A stretch of DNA of 64,000 bases from an uncultured Oscillospiraceae bacterium (GTDB lineage Bacteria > Bacillota > Clostridia > Oscillospirales > Oscillospiraceae). The position numbers were made by a program, and so were the translations under genes. This document shows, in pieces, positions 41,383 to 49,443 of this stretch (positions within the stretch are counted from its first letter, which is position 1; the number at the start of each line of letters is the position of its first letter). Where the stretch lies: contig CAKUED010000013.1 of the NCBI GenBank assembly GCA_934646005.1, forward strand, positions 8,905-72,904, written 5' to 3'. Below the pieces are notes generated by a model. The model did not search any database, had not been told where the DNA came from, and saw only the letters and a list, made by a program, of their open reading frames with translations.

Positions 41383-43608
41383 ATGAAGATCATCAAGCGA
41401 AACGGCTCGGAGGCGACGTTTGATCTGATGAAGATCATCTCCGCCGTCACCAAGGCGAACAACGTCGTGGAGGACGAGGACCGGCTGACGCCGATGCAGA
41501 TCCGCCGCATCGCCGAGAGTGTGGAGCTGGCGTGCCAGTCGATGAACCGCGCGCTGAGCGTGGAAGAAATTCAGGATCTCGTCGAGCACCAGATCATGGC
41601 GCACGGCGCGTATGAGGTCGCCAAAAAGTACATCACCTACCGCTACACCCGCACGCTGGTGCGGAAGTCCAACACCACCGACGATAAGATCCTCACCCTG
41701 ATCGAGTCGAACAACGAGGAGGTCAAGCAAGAAAATTCCAACAAGAACCCCACCGTCAACTCCGTCCAGCGCGACTATATGGCGGGCGAGGTGTCCAAGG
41801 ATCTGTCCAAGCGTCTGCTGCTGCCGCAGGATGTGGTGGAGGCGCACGAGGCGGGCATCATCCACTTCCATGACGCCGACTATTTTGCGCAGCATATGCA
41901 CAACTGCGACCTCGTGAACCTCGAGGATATGCTGCAAAACGGCACGGTCATCTCCGGCACGCTCATCGAAAAGCCGCACAGCTTCTCGACCGCCTGCAAT
42001 ATCGCCACGCAGATCATCGCGCAGATCGCCTCCAACCAGTACGGCGGTCAGTCCATTTCGCTGACGCACCTCGCGCCGTTTGTGGACGTTTCGCGCCAGA
42101 AGATCCGCAAGTCCGTGCTCGAGGAGCTGTCCGCGTTCGGCGTTGCGCCGGACGAGGCGGCGGTGGGCAGGGTCGTGGAGGAGCGCCTGCGCGATGAAAT
42201 TCGCCGCGGCGTGCAGACCATCCAGTATCAGGTCGTCACCCTCATGACCACCAACGGGCAGGCACCGTTCATCACCGTGCTCATGTACCTCGGCGAGGCA
42301 CGCAGCGAGCAGGAGCGGCACGATCTTGCCATCATCATCGAAGAGACGCTCAAGCAGCGTATTCAGGGTGTGAAGAACGAAAAGGGCGTGTGGATCACCC
42401 CGGCGTTCCCCAAGCTCATCTATGTGCTGGACGAGGACAATATCCGCGAGGGCGCGCCGTATTGGGAGCTGACGAAGCTCGCCGCCAAGTGCACCGCCAA
42501 GCGCATGGTGCCCGACTATATCTCGGCAAAGAAAATGCGCGAGCTCAAGCTCTCCAAGGGCGAGACACCGGGTCACGGTGACGTGTACACCTGCATGGGC
42601 TGCCGCAGCTTCCTCACGCCCGACCGCTCCGGCAATGGCTGGAACAACGTCGCCAACGCCGGAAACTACGAGCCGGGCAAGCCGAAGTATTACGGGCGCT
42701 TCAATCAGGGCGTCGTGACCATCAACCTGCCGGATGTGGCGCTGTCCTCCGGCGGCGCGCTCGATAAGTTCTGGAAGATTTTTGACGAGCGGCTGGAGCT
42801 GTGCTACCGCGCGCTGATGTGCCGCCACAACCGCCTGCTCGGCACGCTGTCGGACGCCGCGCCCATCCTGTGGCAGTACGGCGCACTGGCGCGCCTTCCG
42901 AAGGGCGAGCCGATCGACAAGCTGCTCTACGGCGGCTACTCCACCATCTCGCTGGGCTACGCGGGTCTTTATGAGTGCGTCAAATACATGACCGGCAAAT
43001 CGCACACCGACCCCGCCGCAACGCCCTTTGCGCTGGAGATCATGCAGCACATGAACGACGCCTGCAAGCGCTGGAAGGAAGCCACCGACATCGACTTCTC
43101 CCTCTACGGCACGCCGCTGGAGTCCACAACGTACAAATTCGCGCAGTGCCTGCAAAAGCGCTTTGGCGTGATCGAGGGCATCACCGATAAAAACTATATC
43201 ACGAACTCCTACCATATCCACGTCACCGAGCATATCAACGCCTTTGACAAGCTCCAGTTCGAGTCGCAGTTCCAGGCGCTCTCGCCCGGCGGCGCGATCA
43301 GCTACGTCGAAGTGCCGAATATGCAGGGCAATATCGACGCCGTGCTGGAGGTCATGCAGTTCATCTACGAGCACATCATGTATGCCGAGCTGAACACCAA
43401 ATCCGACTACTGCCAGGTCTGCGGCTACGACGGCGAGATCGAGATCCGGGAGGACCGCGACGGCAAGCTCATCTGGGCCTGCCCGCAGTGCGGCAACACC
43501 GACCAGTCGAAGATGAACGTCGCCCGCCGTACCTGCGGCTACATCGGCTCGCAGTTCTGGAATCAGGGCAGAACGCAGGAAATTCGTGACAGAGTTCTTC
43601 ATCTGTAA
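41383..43608 (+). CDS. nrdD: Anaerobic ribonucleoside-triphosphate reductase (class III)
   Basis: 741 residues. An N-terminal ATP-cone (KIIKRNGSEATFDLMKI) is followed by the ten-stranded barrel and a C-terminal zinc ribbon with two Cys pairs (CQVCGYDG, CPQCGN). The glycyl-radical site is in RRTCGYIGSQ near the end. The enzyme makes dNTPs without oxygen and is oxygen-sensitive, so the organism lives anaerobically. ATG 41383 has GAGAGGAG; the frame further upstream crosses the promoter and operators. Regulation by NrdR is indicated by the paired boxes. Confidence 0.97.
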   Translation: MKIIKRNGSEATFDLMKIISAVTKANNVVEDEDRLTPMQIRRIAESVELACQSMNRALSVEEIQDLVEHQIMAHGAYEVAKKYITYRYTRTLVRKSNTTDDKILTLIESNNEEVKQENSNKNPTVNSVQRDYMAGEVSKDLSKRLLLPQDVVEAHEAGIIHFHDADYFAQHMHNCDLVNLEDMLQNGTVISGTLIEKPHSFSTACNIATQIIAQIASNQYGGQSISLTHLAPFVDVSRQKIRKSVLEELSAFGVAPDEAAVGRVVEERLRDEIRRGVQTIQYQVVTLMTTNGQAPFITVLMYLGEARSEQERHDLAIIIEETLKQRIQGVKNEKGVWITPAFPKLIYVLDEDNIREGAPYWELTKLAAKCTAKRMVPDYISAKKMRELKLSKGETPGHGDVYTCMGCRSFLTPDRSGNGWNNVANAGNYEPGKPKYYGRFNQGVVTINLPDVALSSGGALDKFWKIFDERLELCYRALMCRHNRLLGTLSDAAPILWQYGALARLPKGEPIDKLLYGGYSTISLGYAGLYECVKYMTGKSHTDPAATPFALEIMQHMNDACKRWKEATDIDFSLYGTPLESTTYKFAQCLQKRFGVIEGITDKNYITNSYHIHVTEHINAFDKLQFESQFQALSPGGAISYVEVPNMQGNIDAVLEVMQFIYEHIMYAELNTKSDYCQVCGYDGEIEIREDRDGKLIWACPQCGNTDQSKMNVARRTCGYIGSQFWNQGRTQEIRDRVLHL

Positions 43609-43641
43609 CGCAGCCCCAGCTACATAACAGGAGGACACCAT

Positions 43642-45288
43642 ATGTCTTTTTACAAGCGCCAGCCGGATATGATCATCAAGAACGGCACGATCGTGGACGG
43701 CACGGGCGACCTGCCTTATTTTGCGGACATCGCCATCATCGGCGACAGGATCGACTACATCGGCGACCTGCGGGGCGTGAGTGCGCCGCTCGTCATCGAC
43801 GCGCACCATAAATACGTCACCCCCGGCTTTATCGACCCCCATACGCATTCCGACCAGTCCATCTGGGCAAATCCGCGCGCGGAGAGCGCCGTGCGGCAGG
43901 GTGTGACGACCGAGGTAGTCGGCAACTGCGGCTACTCGCTGCGCCATGTGCTGAGCGGCATCCCCTTTGACCCGGCGGGTGACGGCGTCCGCTGCGTGTA
44001 TGACTACGGCCGCGCGCCCGCCCCGCGCGGGAGCATGGCGGCGGTGCTGGATAAAATGGACGCGATGGGCGCGTCCATCAACACCGCGTGGCTGTGCGGG
44101 CACAACTCGCTGCGCCGCCTTGCGGGGCTGTACACCACCGACTATACGCCCGAGCAGTTTGACGCCATGGCGGCGTTTTTGCGCGAGGCGATGGAGGCTG
44201 GCTTTGTGGGCTTCTCCACGGGTCTGGAGTTCGTCCCCGGCATCAACTCCCGCCCGGAGGAGGTCGAGCGCCTTGCCGCCATCGCGGCGGAATACGACGC
44301 GAACTACTCCACGCATATGCGCGACGAGGGCACTTATATTTTAGAGGCCATCAACGAATTTTTGAACGTCATCCGCAAAACGGGGCTGCGCGGCACGATC
44401 TCGCACCTGAATGTGAAATATGACAACGGTATCCCCAACGAATACCTGCAAAAGGGGATGCAGATGCTGAAGGACGCGCGCAGCATCGAGCATCTGAACG
44501 TCCTGTGCGATATGCTGCCGACGTGCTTCGCCACCGGCGACGCGCTGGCGATGATGCCGCCCTGGCTGTACGCAAACGGCTGGGAGGAGGCGCAAAAGAC
44601 TCTCCGCGACCCCGCCGGGCGCGAAAAGGTCAAGGGCGATATGAACCGCTACTGGCGCTTCCTCGCTGCCGGGCAGTGGGACAGGCTGCTGTTCGTGCAG
44701 CCGCCGTATCAGCCCGAAATTGCGAACACGCCGTTTGGCGAGCTGGCAGAGCGGCGCGGGCGCGCGCCGGACGATCTGTTTTTGGACATCCTCGCCGAAG
44801 CCCCGTCGCTGGACGCGGCGCAGTCGATCCTGATGCAGGGCACGGTGTTTCAGGAGCAGACCATGATCGACAGCGTCGTGACCGACCCCATTTATATGTG
44901 GCAGAGCGACAGCTTTGTCACGGTGGAGGAGGGCGAGCTTGCCCGCCGGACGGCGAACGTGCAGAATTATATGTCCATGACCTATTTCTTCGCGCGCTAC
45001 GTCCGCGACCTCGGCGCGATCTCCATGCCCGAGGCGGTGCGCAAGGCGACGTCCATGCCCGCCAAGCACTTCCATCTGGAGGGGCGCGGCGTGCTGGCAG
45101 CCGGCAATTACGCCGATGTGAACGTCTTTGACCTGAACGCGCTGAAGATCCACTCGACGTTCTCCGACGTCTGCCGCTATTCCAGCGGCATGGACTATGT
45201 GATCGTCAACGGCACGCCCGTCATCGCAAACGGCGAGCACACCGGCGCGCGCGCCGGCAAAACGCTGCGCCACCTGCCGAAAAAATAA
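43642..45288 (+). CDS. N-acyl-D-amino-acid deacylase (amidohydrolase family)
   Basis: 548 residues of the D-aminoacylase group. It begins with a small beta domain (MIIKNGTIVDGTGDLPY), then the metal motif HTHSDQ in PGFIDPHTHSD, and a Cys in VVGNCGYS that bridges or binds zinc in D-aminoacylases. A mid-sequence His cluster (YSTHMRDEG) and a C-terminal return to the beta domain follow. These enzymes hydrolyse N-acyl-D-amino acids to the free D-amino acid; related enzymes are dihydroorotase-like. GGAGG precedes the ATG. It is a separate transcription unit, bounded by a terminator, just before the Dlt-like cluster. Confidence 0.85.
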   Translation: MSFYKRQPDMIIKNGTIVDGTGDLPYFADIAIIGDRIDYIGDLRGVSAPLVIDAHHKYVTPGFIDPHTHSDQSIWANPRAESAVRQGVTTEVVGNCGYSLRHVLSGIPFDPAGDGVRCVYDYGRAPAPRGSMAAVLDKMDAMGASINTAWLCGHNSLRRLAGLYTTDYTPEQFDAMAAFLREAMEAGFVGFSTGLEFVPGINSRPEEVERLAAIAAEYDANYSTHMRDEGTYILEAINEFLNVIRKTGLRGTISHLNVKYDNGIPNEYLQKGMQMLKDARSIEHLNVLCDMLPTCFATGDALAMMPPWLYANGWEEAQKTLRDPAGREKVKGDMNRYWRFLAAGQWDRLLFVQPPYQPEIANTPFGELAERRGRAPDDLFLDILAEAPSLDAAQSILMQGTVFQEQTMIDSVVTDPIYMWQSDSFVTVEEGELARRTANVQNYMSMTYFFARYVRDLGAISMPEAVRKATSMPAKHFHLEGRGVLAAGNYADVNVFDLNALKIHSTFSDVCRYSSGMDYVIVNGTPVIANGEHTGARAGKTLRHLPKK

Positions 45289-45299
45289 TTGCAAATTTG

Positions 45300-45335
45300 C
45301 CGCCCGCCGGGAAACCCCGGCGGGCGGTTTTGTTT
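45300..45335 (+). terminator. Terminator of the D-aminoacylase gene
   Basis: A 12-bp stem CCGCCCGCCGGG/CCCGGCGGGCGG, then TTTTGTTTG. Confidence 0.9.
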
Positions 45336-45338
45336 GTA

Positions 45339-45367
45339 TTGCACGCGGGCGCGCGGTGTGGTATACT
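45339..45367 (+). promoter_or_regulatory. Promoter of the Dlt-like cluster
   Basis: TTGCAC (45339-45344), 17-bp spacer, TGG-extended TATACT (45362-45367). Confidence 0.8.
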
Positions 45368-45394
45368 GTATAAATTAAAAGGAGGGGTGTGCCC

Positions 45395-46897
45395 ATGCGG
45401 AACGTTTTGGAATATCTGGAGCGCACGGCGGCGCGCGTGCCAGACAAGACCGCGTTTGCCGATGAGGCGCACACGCTCACGTTTTCGCAGCTTCTCGCGG
45501 GCTCGCGCGCGGTGGGGACGCTCGTGGCGCGGCGCGCCGAAAAAAGCCGCCCCGTGGGCGTGCTCGTCGGGCGCGACGCGTATACGCCGCTGGGCTTTTT
45601 CGCGGCGCTGCAAGCCGGGTGCTGCTATGTCCCGCTCGACCCGCAGATGCCCTCCGCACGGCTGGACGCGATCCTGCGCCAGCTCGACCCCGCAGTCGTT
45701 TTGTACACGCGCGAGAGCGCAAAGGTCGCCGCGCAGCTCGGCTGCCCCACCCTCAGTATTGAGGATGATCTGAACGCGGACGTTGACGGCGCGCTGCTGA
45801 AAACGCGGCGCGAGGCGGTGCTGGACACCGACCCGGTGTATATCATCTTCACCTCCGGCTCGACGGGCGTGCCCAAGGGCATCGCCTGCCACCACCGGGG
45901 CGTGATCGACCTCGCCGACTGGCTGGCGGGCGCGGCGGAATTTTCGCCGGACGACGTGCTGGGAAACCAAGCGCCGTTTTATTTCGACGGCTCGGTCAAG
46001 GATCTGTATATCTGCGTTTCGTGCGGGCTGACGTGCCATATTTTGCCCAAAAAGCTGTTTTTGTTTCCGAAGCTGCTCATCGAATACCTGAACGCGCACG
46101 GCGTGACGGCGCTGCAATGGGCGACGTCGGCGTTCCACCTGGTCGCCGCGTCGGGCGTGCTGGAAAAATACCGCCCCGAAAAAATTCGCAAGGTCCTGCT
46201 CGGCGGCGAGGCGCTGCTTGCCCGCGACGTAAATATTTGGCGCGCGGCGCTGCCCGACGCGCAGTACTATAATCTTTATGGACCGACTGAGGCGACCGTG
46301 GACGCGCTGTGGTATCGCGTGGATCAGGAATTTGCCGACCATGAGGCCATCCCCGCGGGCAGACCCTGCGCCAATAAGGACGTATTCCTGCTGGATGAGC
46401 ACCGGCAGCCGGTCAAGCCGGGGCAGCCGGGCGAGATCTGCATCCGCGGCACGGGGCTGGCGCTGGGCTATTACAACGACCCCGAAAAGACCGCCGCCGC
46501 GTTCATCCAGAACCCGCTGCAAAAAAATTACCCGGAGCGCATCTACTGCACGGGCGATATTGCCGTGCAGGATGAAAACGGGCTGTTCATCTTCCAGTCC
46601 CGGCAGGACGGGCAGGTCAAGCACATGGGCTACCGCATCGAGCTGGGCGAAATTGAACGCGCGCTCGCGTCCTGCCCCGGCGTGAACGACGCGGCGTGCC
46701 TGTTTGACGCAGGCAAGGACGCCATCGTCTGCTGCTACGCGGGCGAGGCGACGCCGGCGCAGATTCTGGCGCACCTGCGCACGCTCGTGCCGAAATATAT
46801 GTTCCCGAACGTGTTCTGTGCGCGTGAGCGCCTGCCGCATAACCAAAACGGCAAGATCGACCGTGCGGCGCTCAAAAAGGACTGTCTCGATGGATAA
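45395..46897 (+). CDS. DltA-like adenylation enzyme (amino acid:carrier protein ligase)
   Basis: 500 residues of the ANL adenylation family. A3 is FTSGSTGVPKG (152-162), A5 NLYGPTEATV (293-302), A7 YCTGD, A8 near HMGYRIELGEIE and A10 NQNGKIDRAAL. In the pocket, Asp198 (PFYFDGS) aligns with the Asp that holds the substrate amine in DltA, so an amino acid is the likely substrate. The Cys of DltA (CGE) is Gly270 (GGE) here, so specificity may differ from D-alanine. It would load the carrier protein encoded two genes downstream. ATG 45395 has AGGAGGGG; a GTG two codons earlier is too close to that site. The stop overlaps the GNAT start. Confidence 0.85.
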   Translation: MRNVLEYLERTAARVPDKTAFADEAHTLTFSQLLAGSRAVGTLVARRAEKSRPVGVLVGRDAYTPLGFFAALQAGCCYVPLDPQMPSARLDAILRQLDPAVVLYTRESAKVAAQLGCPTLSIEDDLNADVDGALLKTRREAVLDTDPVYIIFTSGSTGVPKGIACHHRGVIDLADWLAGAAEFSPDDVLGNQAPFYFDGSVKDLYICVSCGLTCHILPKKLFLFPKLLIEYLNAHGVTALQWATSAFHLVAASGVLEKYRPEKIRKVLLGGEALLARDVNIWRAALPDAQYYNLYGPTEATVDALWYRVDQEFADHEAIPAGRPCANKDVFLLDEHRQPVKPGQPGEICIRGTGLALGYYNDPEKTAAAFIQNPLQKNYPERIYCTGDIAVQDENGLFIFQSRQDGQVKHMGYRIELGEIERALASCPGVNDAACLFDAGKDAIVCCYAGEATPAQILAHLRTLVPKYMFPNVFCARERLPHNQNGKIDRAALKKDCLDG

Positions 46898-47645
46898 GAT
46901 CACCGATTTTGCCGCCCTGCGCGCGGCGCAGAGCGCGTGCCTGCGCCCGGGGCTCATCACAAACTGCGTATTGCCCGCGCAGGCGCTGCGCGAGCTGTGC
47001 GAGAGCGGGCAATTATTCGCAGAACGCGCGGACGGCGGGCTGCTCCTGCTGGCGCGCGGAACAGTTGACAGGCTGTATTTTTACGTCACCGACCCCACGG
47101 CCGCGCCGCGCGCGGCGCTGCCGGAGGGGACAGTGTGCGAATATCCCTACGCGAATGCCCCCGCGCTGCCGGAGAGCTGGTTCGCCGCGCTCGGCTTTTG
47201 CCGTGTGCTCACGCGGGAGCGCCGGACGCGCCCGGCGGGTGAAGCACCCGCAGGACCGTCGCCGTGCGAAGAAATTTCCGCACAGGCGGCGCTGGAGATT
47301 TTAAGCGCCTGCTTCCCGCGCGACACCGGCTGCATCCCGTCGCTCCCTGAACTGGAGCTGGCGGCGCGGGAGGGGCGGCTGCTGGGCACAGAACAGACCG
47401 CCGTGCTGCACGCAAGGCCCGATCGCGGCGCGATGGAGCTGCGGCATCTCGCCGTGCTGCCCGCCGCGCGCGGGCGGGGGCTGGCATCCAAACTCGTGCG
47501 GGACTTCTGTGCGCGCTTCGGCGCGCAGACCTGCCGCGTGTGGGCGGCGCAGGACAACGCCGCCGCGCGGCGCATTTACGAACAAAACGGATTTTTGCCG
47601 GACGGACGCATGGCGCAGGTCTGGCGGATAGAAAGGAAGCACTGA
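46890..47645 (+). CDS. GNAT-family N-acyltransferase in the Dlt-like cluster
   Basis: 251 residues. The N-terminal 125 residues are a divergent, GNAT-like half without clear acyl-CoA motifs. The C-terminal half carries the acetyl-CoA site LAVLPAARGRGLASKLV and the terminal AAQDNAAARRIYEQNGF. It overlaps the adenylation gene by 8 bp and precedes the carrier gene by 1 bp, so it is made with them. It could acylate the amino group of the activated amino acid, move a group onto or off the carrier, or modify the acceptor. The classic dlt operon has no such gene. Confidence 0.8.
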   Translation: MDKITDFAALRAAQSACLRPGLITNCVLPAQALRELCESGQLFAERADGGLLLLARGTVDRLYFYVTDPTAAPRAALPEGTVCEYPYANAPALPESWFAALGFCRVLTRERRTRPAGEAPAGPSPCEEISAQAALEILSACFPRDTGCIPSLPELELAAREGRLLGTEQTAVLHARPDRGAMELRHLAVLPAARGRGLASKLVRDFCARFGAQTCRVWAAQDNAAARRIYEQNGFLPDGRMAQVWRIERKH

Positions 47646-47646
47646 C

Positions 47647-47871
47647 ATGGAACAGCTTTTGAATATTTTGCAGCAGACGTGCCCCGGCATCGACTTTACC
47701 GCGTCCGACCGCCTGATCGACGACGGCATCATCGACTCGCTCGACCTCGTCACGCTCGTGACCGTGCTGATGGACGAGTACGACGTGGAAATTTCGGTCG
47801 ATGATCTCGTGCCGGAGAATTTCAACTCCGTGCAGGCGATCTATGACCTCGTCGAGCGCGCAAGGGGCTAA
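47647..47871 (+). CDS. Acyl/aminoacyl carrier protein (DltC-like)
   Basis: 74 residues with the phosphopantetheine attachment serine at position 31 in GIIDSLDLVTLV. The protein is acidic and has the four-helix carrier-protein pattern. It is similar in size to DltC and probably carries the amino acid activated by the DltA-like enzyme to the MBOAT protein encoded next. AAAGGAAG lies before the ATG. A phosphopantetheinyl transferase is not in the window. Confidence 0.92.
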   Translation: MEQLLNILQQTCPGIDFTASDRLIDDGIIDSLDLVTLVTVLMDEYDVEISVDDLVPENFNSVQAIYDLVERARG

Positions 47872-47874
47872 GGT

Positions 47875-49431
47875 ATGTCCTTTACGTCGCTGACGTTCCT
47901 TGCGTTTTTAGCGGGGCTGATCGTTTTATACTACGTTCTGCCGCGAAAGCTCCAGTGGGTGCTGCTGCTTGCGGCAAGCTGCGCGTTTTACCTGTGCGGT
48001 GGGGCAAAAACGATCGGCTACCTCGCCTTTACCGCCCTGACGACCTACACCGCCGGGCGGCGCTTGGGCGTTTTGAACGCGCGCTGGAAGGCTTTGGACG
48101 CGCAGGAGAAAAAGCAGCGCAAGCGCGCGCACGACCGGCGGCGCAAGGGCGCTGTGTGGCTGGTGTGCCTGTTGAATTTCGGCGTGCTGTTCGCGCTCAA
48201 ATACTGGGCGTTCCTCGCCGGGGCGCTCTCGCGCCGGACGGGGCTTTCCATCTTTGCGCCGGAGCTTTTAATGCCCGTGGGCGTGTCGTTTTATACGTTC
48301 CAGTCCATCGGCTATGTGGTGGACTGCTATCGCGGCAAGGTGCAGCCGCAGAAAAATTTTGCAAAATACGCGCTGTTTGTGTCGTTTTTCCCGCAGATCG
48401 TGCAGGGACCGATCGGGCGCTACGACGCGCTCGCGCCGCAGCTTCTGGCGGAGCACACGCTCGACTGGGAGAATATCCGCGGCGGCTTGCAGCTCGCCCT
48501 GTGGGGCTATTTTAAGAAGCTGCTGCTCGCCGAGCGCACGGCGGCGCTGGTGAATACGGTGTTTGCATTGCCCGAGAGCTACGGCGGCGCGGTGCTGGTG
48601 CTGGGCGTGTTTGGCTACTGCGTGCAGCTCTACTGCGATTTTTCCGGCGGCATCGACATCTCGCGCGGCGCGGCGCAGATGCTCGGCATCACCATGGCGG
48701 AAAATTTCCAGCGCCCGATCTTTGCCCGCAGCCTGACGGAATACTGGAGGCGCTGGCACATCTCGCTCGGGAGCTGGATGCGCGACTATGTGTTCTACCC
48801 GCTGGCGCTCTCGCGCCCGTTCCGCGCGCTGGGGTCATTTGCCCGCAAGCATTTTCGCGGGATGCTGAGCAAAATTTTTGCCACGTCCATGGCGACGTTC
48901 GTGGTGTATTTCATCATCGGCATCTGGCACGGGGCGAATTTCCGCTACCTCGCGTTCGGGCTGTATAACGGCGTGCTCATCACGGCGGCGCTGCTTTTAG
49001 AGCCGCTCTTTGTGCGCGTGCGCGAAAAGCTCCCCATCCGCTGGGACGGCTGGCTCTGGCACGGCGTGCAGATGCTGCGCACGGGCGTGATCGTGTTCAT
49101 CGGGCGCTATATCACCCGCGCGCCGCGGCTGACGACGGCGCTTTCCATGCTGCGGCGGTCGGTGACGGACTTTTCGCTTTCACAGCTTCGCGGCGGCGCG
49201 CTGTTCTCGCTCGGCATGACAAAGTCCGACTGGCTCGTCGTGCTGGCGGGGCTTTTCGTGCTGCTGGCGGTGGAGGTGTATCAGGAGCGCGGCGGCAGGG
49301 CGCGCGCGCTTCTCGCGCGGCAAAAGCCCGCCGTGCAGGGGCTTGTGACGCTCGCATGGCTGGCGGCTCTGCTGCTGCTCGGCGCGCTGGGCGGCTACAC
49401 CGGCGCGGGCTTCATTTATGCACAATATTAA
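47875..49431 (+). CDS. MBOAT family O-acyltransferase (DltB/AlgI-like)
   Basis: 518 residues with about 11-12 hydrophobic helices. Family features are VSFYTFQSIGYVVDCYRG, the YFKKLLLAERTA region, the CDFSGGIDISRG segment and the catalytic His in FIIGIWHGANFRYL. DltB-type MBOATs take the group from the carrier protein on the inner face and pass it across the membrane to an acceptor. It sits 3 bp after the carrier gene and 12 bp before the SGNH-deacetylase fusion. Confidence 0.93.
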   Translation: MSFTSLTFLAFLAGLIVLYYVLPRKLQWVLLLAASCAFYLCGGAKTIGYLAFTALTTYTAGRRLGVLNARWKALDAQEKKQRKRAHDRRRKGAVWLVCLLNFGVLFALKYWAFLAGALSRRTGLSIFAPELLMPVGVSFYTFQSIGYVVDCYRGKVQPQKNFAKYALFVSFFPQIVQGPIGRYDALAPQLLAEHTLDWENIRGGLQLALWGYFKKLLLAERTAALVNTVFALPESYGGAVLVLGVFGYCVQLYCDFSGGIDISRGAAQMLGITMAENFQRPIFARSLTEYWRRWHISLGSWMRDYVFYPLALSRPFRALGSFARKHFRGMLSKIFATSMATFVVYFIIGIWHGANFRYLAFGLYNGVLITAALLLEPLFVRVREKLPIRWDGWLWHGVQMLRTGVIVFIGRYITRAPRLTTALSMLRRSVTDFSLSQLRGGALFSLGMTKSDWLVVLAGLFVLLAVEVYQERGGRARALLARQKPAVQGLVTLAWLAALLLLGALGGYTGAGFIYAQY

Positions 49432-49443
49432 GGAGGGCGCACC

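Noticed and set aside
45389..45394. GTG start two codons before the DltA-like ATG
   Set aside because: It lies 1 nt after the AGGAGGGG site, too close for initiation; ATG 45395 is 7 nt away.
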